The notes beneath the pieces were generated by a model. The model was not told the DNA's origin. It worked only from the letters and a program-made list of their open reading frames with translations, and did not search any database. The position numbers were made by a program, and so were the translations under genes. From Actinomycetes bacterium (GTDB taxonomy: Bacteria > Actinomycetota > Actinomycetes > Mycobacteriales > Micromonosporaceae), in assembly GCA_021793335.1 (NCBI GenBank), contig JAJYSW010000015.1, positions 1 through 26,396 on the forward strand: a DNA stretch of 26,396 nt, written 5' to 3'. Shown one piece after another: positions 23,520 to 26,396 of the stretch. Within the stretch, counting starts at the first letter, position 1. The number at the start of each line of letters is the position of its first letter.

Positions 23520-26132
23520 CTACTCGAACAGGTCGGCATAGGTGGAGTACGCCGTGGCGACCTCGACCTGGTGCCAGTACCTGTGGTACTCGAACGTCGG
23601 AGGAGTGCCGGTGCAGCCGCCGTCGATATAAGCCTGCACCTGGTCCCAGCCCTCGAAGTCCTTCATGAAGGACCGGGATTCGATGAAGGTGACGCCGGAC
23701 TCGATGACATCGCCGTTCGGCATGGTGCCGGACCAGCCGCTGGGGATGTAGATCTCATCGCCGTAGCGGCAGTAGTCGGCCCGCTCCTCGGGCTGCGTGA
23801 CACCGATGCCGTCGTTGTACGACCACATGGCGTCCAGCAGGTCCGCGACGGTCGCCTGGAGGTCGGCGTCACCGGTCGCCGCGGCGTAGTAGGCGAGGTT
23901 CTTCGCCACCGCGCCGGCCACGCCCGGGTCGGTCGAGTGGTTCACGACCGACACCGACAGTCCCGCACCGGGCTCGCCCGACCACGAGAGGTCGCCGGGG
24001 AAGCTGTACGAGGTGCTGGTGATCGTGCTGTTGTCGAGCACCCAGTCGACCCAGGAGTCGATCAGGTCCCCGGCACGCTGGTCACCGGTGTAGTAGTAGT
24101 ACTGCGCGACACGGTCCATGCCCCAGGCCTGGAAACCGAACCAGTTGTTCGACGGCGGGTCGTTCCACACCGGCTGCCAGTCGTACGCCATCCCATCGAA
24201 CTGCGCGGAGGAGTCCGGGGTGCCGTAGTTGCCCTGCCAGTTGTTGGTGGCACCGCCGGCGATGGCGCCGGCGCCCGTGCTGCCCTCGGGAACCTGGAGC
24301 CATTCCAGGAATTCGAGCTGGGTGTCGAGGCTGGTGGCCCAGTCGTCGGCACCGGTCGGCGAGATGGGGGCCAGGTCGTCGGCCAGCGCGTACGCCGCCA
24401 TGACGTTCTGGTAACCCTGGTGGATGCCCGAGCCGCCGATGCGGTAGGACCAGTCGCCGTTCATGCCGGCGCCCCACGAGTAGTACCAGCTGATCAGGTA
24501 GTGGAACGAGTTCTTGCCACTGCCCGCGGCGCAGGTGTCGGCTCCGACGCAGTCGCCGATCTCCTTGAAGTACTTATCGGCGAAGGAGTAGCGGAGGTAG
24601 TCGCCCATCTTGGAGGCCTTCTCCAGCGAACTGCTGACCGCGCTCTCGTTGCCCTGAGCGGCGGCCCATTCCTTGGCGAGCCAAGCGACCTGGACGGCGC
24701 GGGCGTCGGCGTCGGGAGCCGCGGTGTAGCGCTCCTGCTGCGCGTATTCCTCATCACCGATGAACAGGTCGAGGAAGCCGTTGGGGCCACCGAAGTCGAA
24801 CGTCTCGCACGACGGGTGCGTGATGGTCTCCCACGTGGACTCCTGGAGCCCGCGCTGGAAGGTGTTGACGTAGGCCGGTTCGGTGACGCCGTCGCCGCAT
24901 TCGCCGAAGCCGTAGCCGTTGTCGACGTCGAGAATCCAGTGCATGCCGTAGATCTGGTTGGTTCCGTAGGTGGAGGCCAGCTCGTTGGCGATGGGGTCCT
25001 CACCGACCGGGACGTCGAAGTCCAGGTCCGTGGGGTACTTGCTCGGGTCGTCGGCCTCGGGCGCGTACGTCGCGGGGCTCGACGGGTCGTAGTTGGTCGG
25101 GGCCATGTCGGGGATCGCGTACTCTTCGACGATCTCCCACGACTGGTTGTAGGGCTCCCAGTCACCGGTGATCTGCCCGTAGGAGGCTTCGAGCCACATC
25201 AGGTAGCTCAGGGCCTCCGAGGTGGTCTGGTGACCGTAGTCGGGGGCCTCGACGATGAGCTTCTCGACCGAGTGGAACGGCACGCCCGTCTCGTGGAGGT
25301 AGGGCGAGTCCGAGCCGGTCAGCTGGTCGTAGAGGGTGAGGAACCGGTCCTCGTTCTGGGTGACGTCGCCGAGGTCGGCCACGGTGGCGGTGACCTCGAT
25401 CGTGCCGAAGCCGTCGGCGGCGACGGCGAAGGTCGCCGTGCCTTCGGCGTCCTCGGCGGCGGCGATGGTCACCGACTGCGGGGTGTCCCAGTTGGAGGAG
25501 CTGAAGCTGAGTTCGGAACCGGCGGAGACGCCGATGTCGGTGGTGCCACCGGTGTGCGTGGTGGTGACGTCGACGTCGTCGGCGAGTTCGGCCGTGAATC
25601 CGACGTCGAAGTTGACACTGGCACCGGCGTCGAGGACGAGGTTGGCGCGCGAGACCGTGAGCTCGGGCTCGGTGGGCTCGGGCTCGCCGGCGCCGTCACA
25701 GGACTCGCCGTTGACGGTGAAGCCGGTCGGGGCCGTGGCGACGCCCGAGGCGATGAATCCGAAGACCTCCTGGGTCTGCCCGGCCGCAATGGAGCCGTTC
25801 CAGCCGACGTCCGAACCGGTGAAGTGGCTTCCGCTCTGGTTCCAGTCGACGTTCCACGCGGAGGAGATCTGCGTGCCGGCGGGGAAGTCCCATTCGACGT
25901 CCCAGCCGTTGAGGCCGGCGGTGCCCGCGGTGAGGGAGACGTTGGCCTGGAAGCCGCCGTCCCAGCTGTTGATGACGTTGTAGTCCACGCCACCGCAGTA
26001 TTCTGCGGCGAGCGCCTGCGGCGCGGTGATCGCACCGATGGCGCCGACCAGGGCGATCGGTAGACCGATCACGGCGCCGCGGCGCCATCGGCGGCGTCGC
26101 CTGGACGGCGTCGCCGGATTATCGAGTTCCAT
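23520..26132 (-). CDS. Secreted GH48 cellulase (reducing-end cellobiohydrolase) with CBM2
   Basis: 870 aa. An Arg-rich n-region (RRRRRWRR) and hydrophobic core give a signal peptide, cleaved probably after ALAA (residue 43). CBM2 covers 44-145, with a Cys46-Cys145 disulphide and Trp57, Trp93 and Trp111 at CBM2a spacing for binding crystalline cellulose. A PEPTEPE linker and an immunoglobulin-like module (about 155-245, TVSRANLVLDAG to VTATVAD) follow. The GH48 domain runs from about 250 to the end, including the acid-bearing stretch TTSEALSYLMWLEASYG. GH48 enzymes release cellobiose processively. ATG 26132 follows AGGAG; the longer frame reaching 26390 runs through the operators. CebR-like boxes upstream indicate induction by cello-oligosaccharides. 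Confidence 0.95.
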   Translation of the reverse strand: MELDNPATPSRRRRRWRRGAVIGLPIALVGAIGAITAPQALAAEYCGGVDYNVINSWDGGFQANVSLTAGTAGLNGWDVEWDFPAGTQISSAWNVDWNQSGSHFTGSDVGWNGSIAAGQTQEVFGFIASGVATAPTGFTVNGESCDGAGEPEPTEPELTVSRANLVLDAGASVNFDVGFTAELADDVDVTTTHTGGTTDIGVSAGSELSFSSSNWDTPQSVTIAAAEDAEGTATFAVAADGFGTIEVTATVADLGDVTQNEDRFLTLYDQLTGSDSPYLHETGVPFHSVEKLIVEAPDYGHQTTSEALSYLMWLEASYGQITGDWEPYNQSWEIVEEYAIPDMAPTNYDPSSPATYAPEADDPSKYPTDLDFDVPVGEDPIANELASTYGTNQIYGMHWILDVDNGYGFGECGDGVTEPAYVNTFQRGLQESTWETITHPSCETFDFGGPNGFLDLFIGDEEYAQQERYTAAPDADARAVQVAWLAKEWAAAQGNESAVSSSLEKASKMGDYLRYSFADKYFKEIGDCVGADTCAAGSGKNSFHYLISWYYSWGAGMNGDWSYRIGGSGIHQGYQNVMAAYALADDLAPISPTGADDWATSLDTQLEFLEWLQVPEGSTGAGAIAGGATNNWQGNYGTPDSSAQFDGMAYDWQPVWNDPPSNNWFGFQAWGMDRVAQYYYYTGDQRAGDLIDSWVDWVLDNSTITSTSYSFPGDLSWSGEPGAGLSVSVVNHSTDPGVAGAVAKNLAYYAAATGDADLQATVADLLDAMWSYNDGIGVTQPEERADYCRYGDEIYIPSGWSGTMPNGDVIESGVTFIESRSFMKDFEGWDQVQAYIDGGCTGTPPTFEYHRYWHQVEVATAYSTYADLFE

Positions 26133-26173
26133 TGTGACTACTCCTGAGAGCTGGTCTGAATGTCCGGTTTTGG

Positions 26174-26187
26174 TGGGAGCGCTCGTA
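26174..26187. promoter_or_regulatory. CebR-like operator, proximal
   Basis: TGGGAGCGCTCGTA matches 12 of 14 positions of the Streptomyces CebR box TGGGAGCGCTCCCA. It lies 42 bp upstream of the GH48 start, within the expected leader. Confidence 0.8.
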
Positions 26188-26236
26188 TCGTTCCAGACCC
26201 GCCATAAGGCGCGGGAGGAACGAAACGGGCCCCTGA

Positions 26237-26251
26237 TGGGAAGCGCTCCCA
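26237..26251. promoter_or_regulatory. CebR-like operator, distal
   Basis: TGGGAAGCGCTCCCA is the CebR palindrome with one extra base in the left arm. It lies just past the predicted -10, where a repressor would block transcription start. Confidence 0.75.
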
Positions 26252-26255
26252 AGCC

Positions 26256-26298
26256 ATCGTCGCAAGACCAAGCCCCAGATGTCAATACATTGACATCT
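26256..26298 (-). promoter_or_regulatory. GH48 promoter with 22-bp palindrome over the -35
   Basis: AGATGTCAAT (26277-26286) and ATTGACATCT (26289-26298) are perfect 10-bp arms around AC. On the minus strand the dyad supplies -35 TTGACA (26280-26285), with GACGAT (26256-26261) 18 bp on as a possible -10. A further AT-rich dyad, CTAAATTTATTTAG, follows at 26299-26312. Confidence 0.6.
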
Positions 26299-26396
26299 CT
26301 AAATTTATTTAGTACACACCGCATCACGGCAGCACCGAACACCGAATCAGCTGGTAGACAGCGTGCGACCAAACCAACACAGCGATGCATGCGAAG

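Noticed and set aside
23379..26063. 894-codon frame antisense to GH48
   Set aside because: Mirror of a well-supported secreted cellulase; no domains.

Overview
The window is GC-rich actinobacterial chromosome. The evidence is a dnaK-grpE-dnaJ-hspR heat-shock operon with HAIR-type operators, a c-di-AMP (ydaO-type) riboswitch in front of an NlpC/P60 hydrolase, a CsoR copper-sensor operon, CebR-like boxes in front of a secreted GH48 cellulase, and a DivIVA-like coiled-coil protein. A filamentous, polysaccharide-degrading soil actinomycete, perhaps of the Glycomyces/Stackebrandtia type, fits best. The genus is inference.

Layout. 33-6509: a maltose/alpha-glucoside locus. A LacI-family repressor and a GH13 alpha-glucosidase run leftward, and a malEFG-type ABC importer runs rightward. 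A 20-bp palindrome sits between them. No ATPase gene is present, so a shared MsiK-type ATPase elsewhere is assumed. 6510-8400: a lone AAA ATPase fused to a PD-(D/E)XK-like C-terminus. Its promoter region is a perfect 17-bp-arm AT-rich palindrome, and the unit is bracketed by a 23-nt inverted repeat built on the malG terminator. This is the most unusual part of the window. 8222-8804 has no supportable gene. 8805-9754: a small actinobacterial hypothetical protein, then a csoR-copZ copper operon with its operator inside the promoter spacer. 9824-11027: promoter, c-di-AMP riboswitch and a secreted peptidoglycan hydrolase.

11305-12921: a cytoplasmic GH20 beta-N-acetylhexosaminidase with its own AT-rich promoter and operator. 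13238-14527: a DivIVA-like coiled-coil protein. 14677-17063: two overlapping CNNM/HlyC-CorC-type membrane proteins with CBS domains. 17227-21606: hspR, dnaJ, grpE and dnaK, transcribed leftward from a HAIR-controlled promoter near 21700-21780. 21824-22249: a small Cys-containing hypothetical protein. 22723-23259: a DUF1349-type beta-sandwich protein. Two strong hairpins separate it from the convergent GH48 cellulase at 23520-26132, which carries CBM2 and linker modules and has two CebR-like boxes plus an unassigned 22-bp palindrome upstream.

The genes fall into sugar uptake and polymer breakdown (alpha-glucosides, N-acetylglucosaminides, cellulose), envelope growth (NlpC/P60, DivIVA-like, CNNM), and stress or metal homeostasis. 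Only the ATPase-nuclease unit looks like an acquired, defence-like module. All functional assignments come from motifs read by eye; no database search was run.
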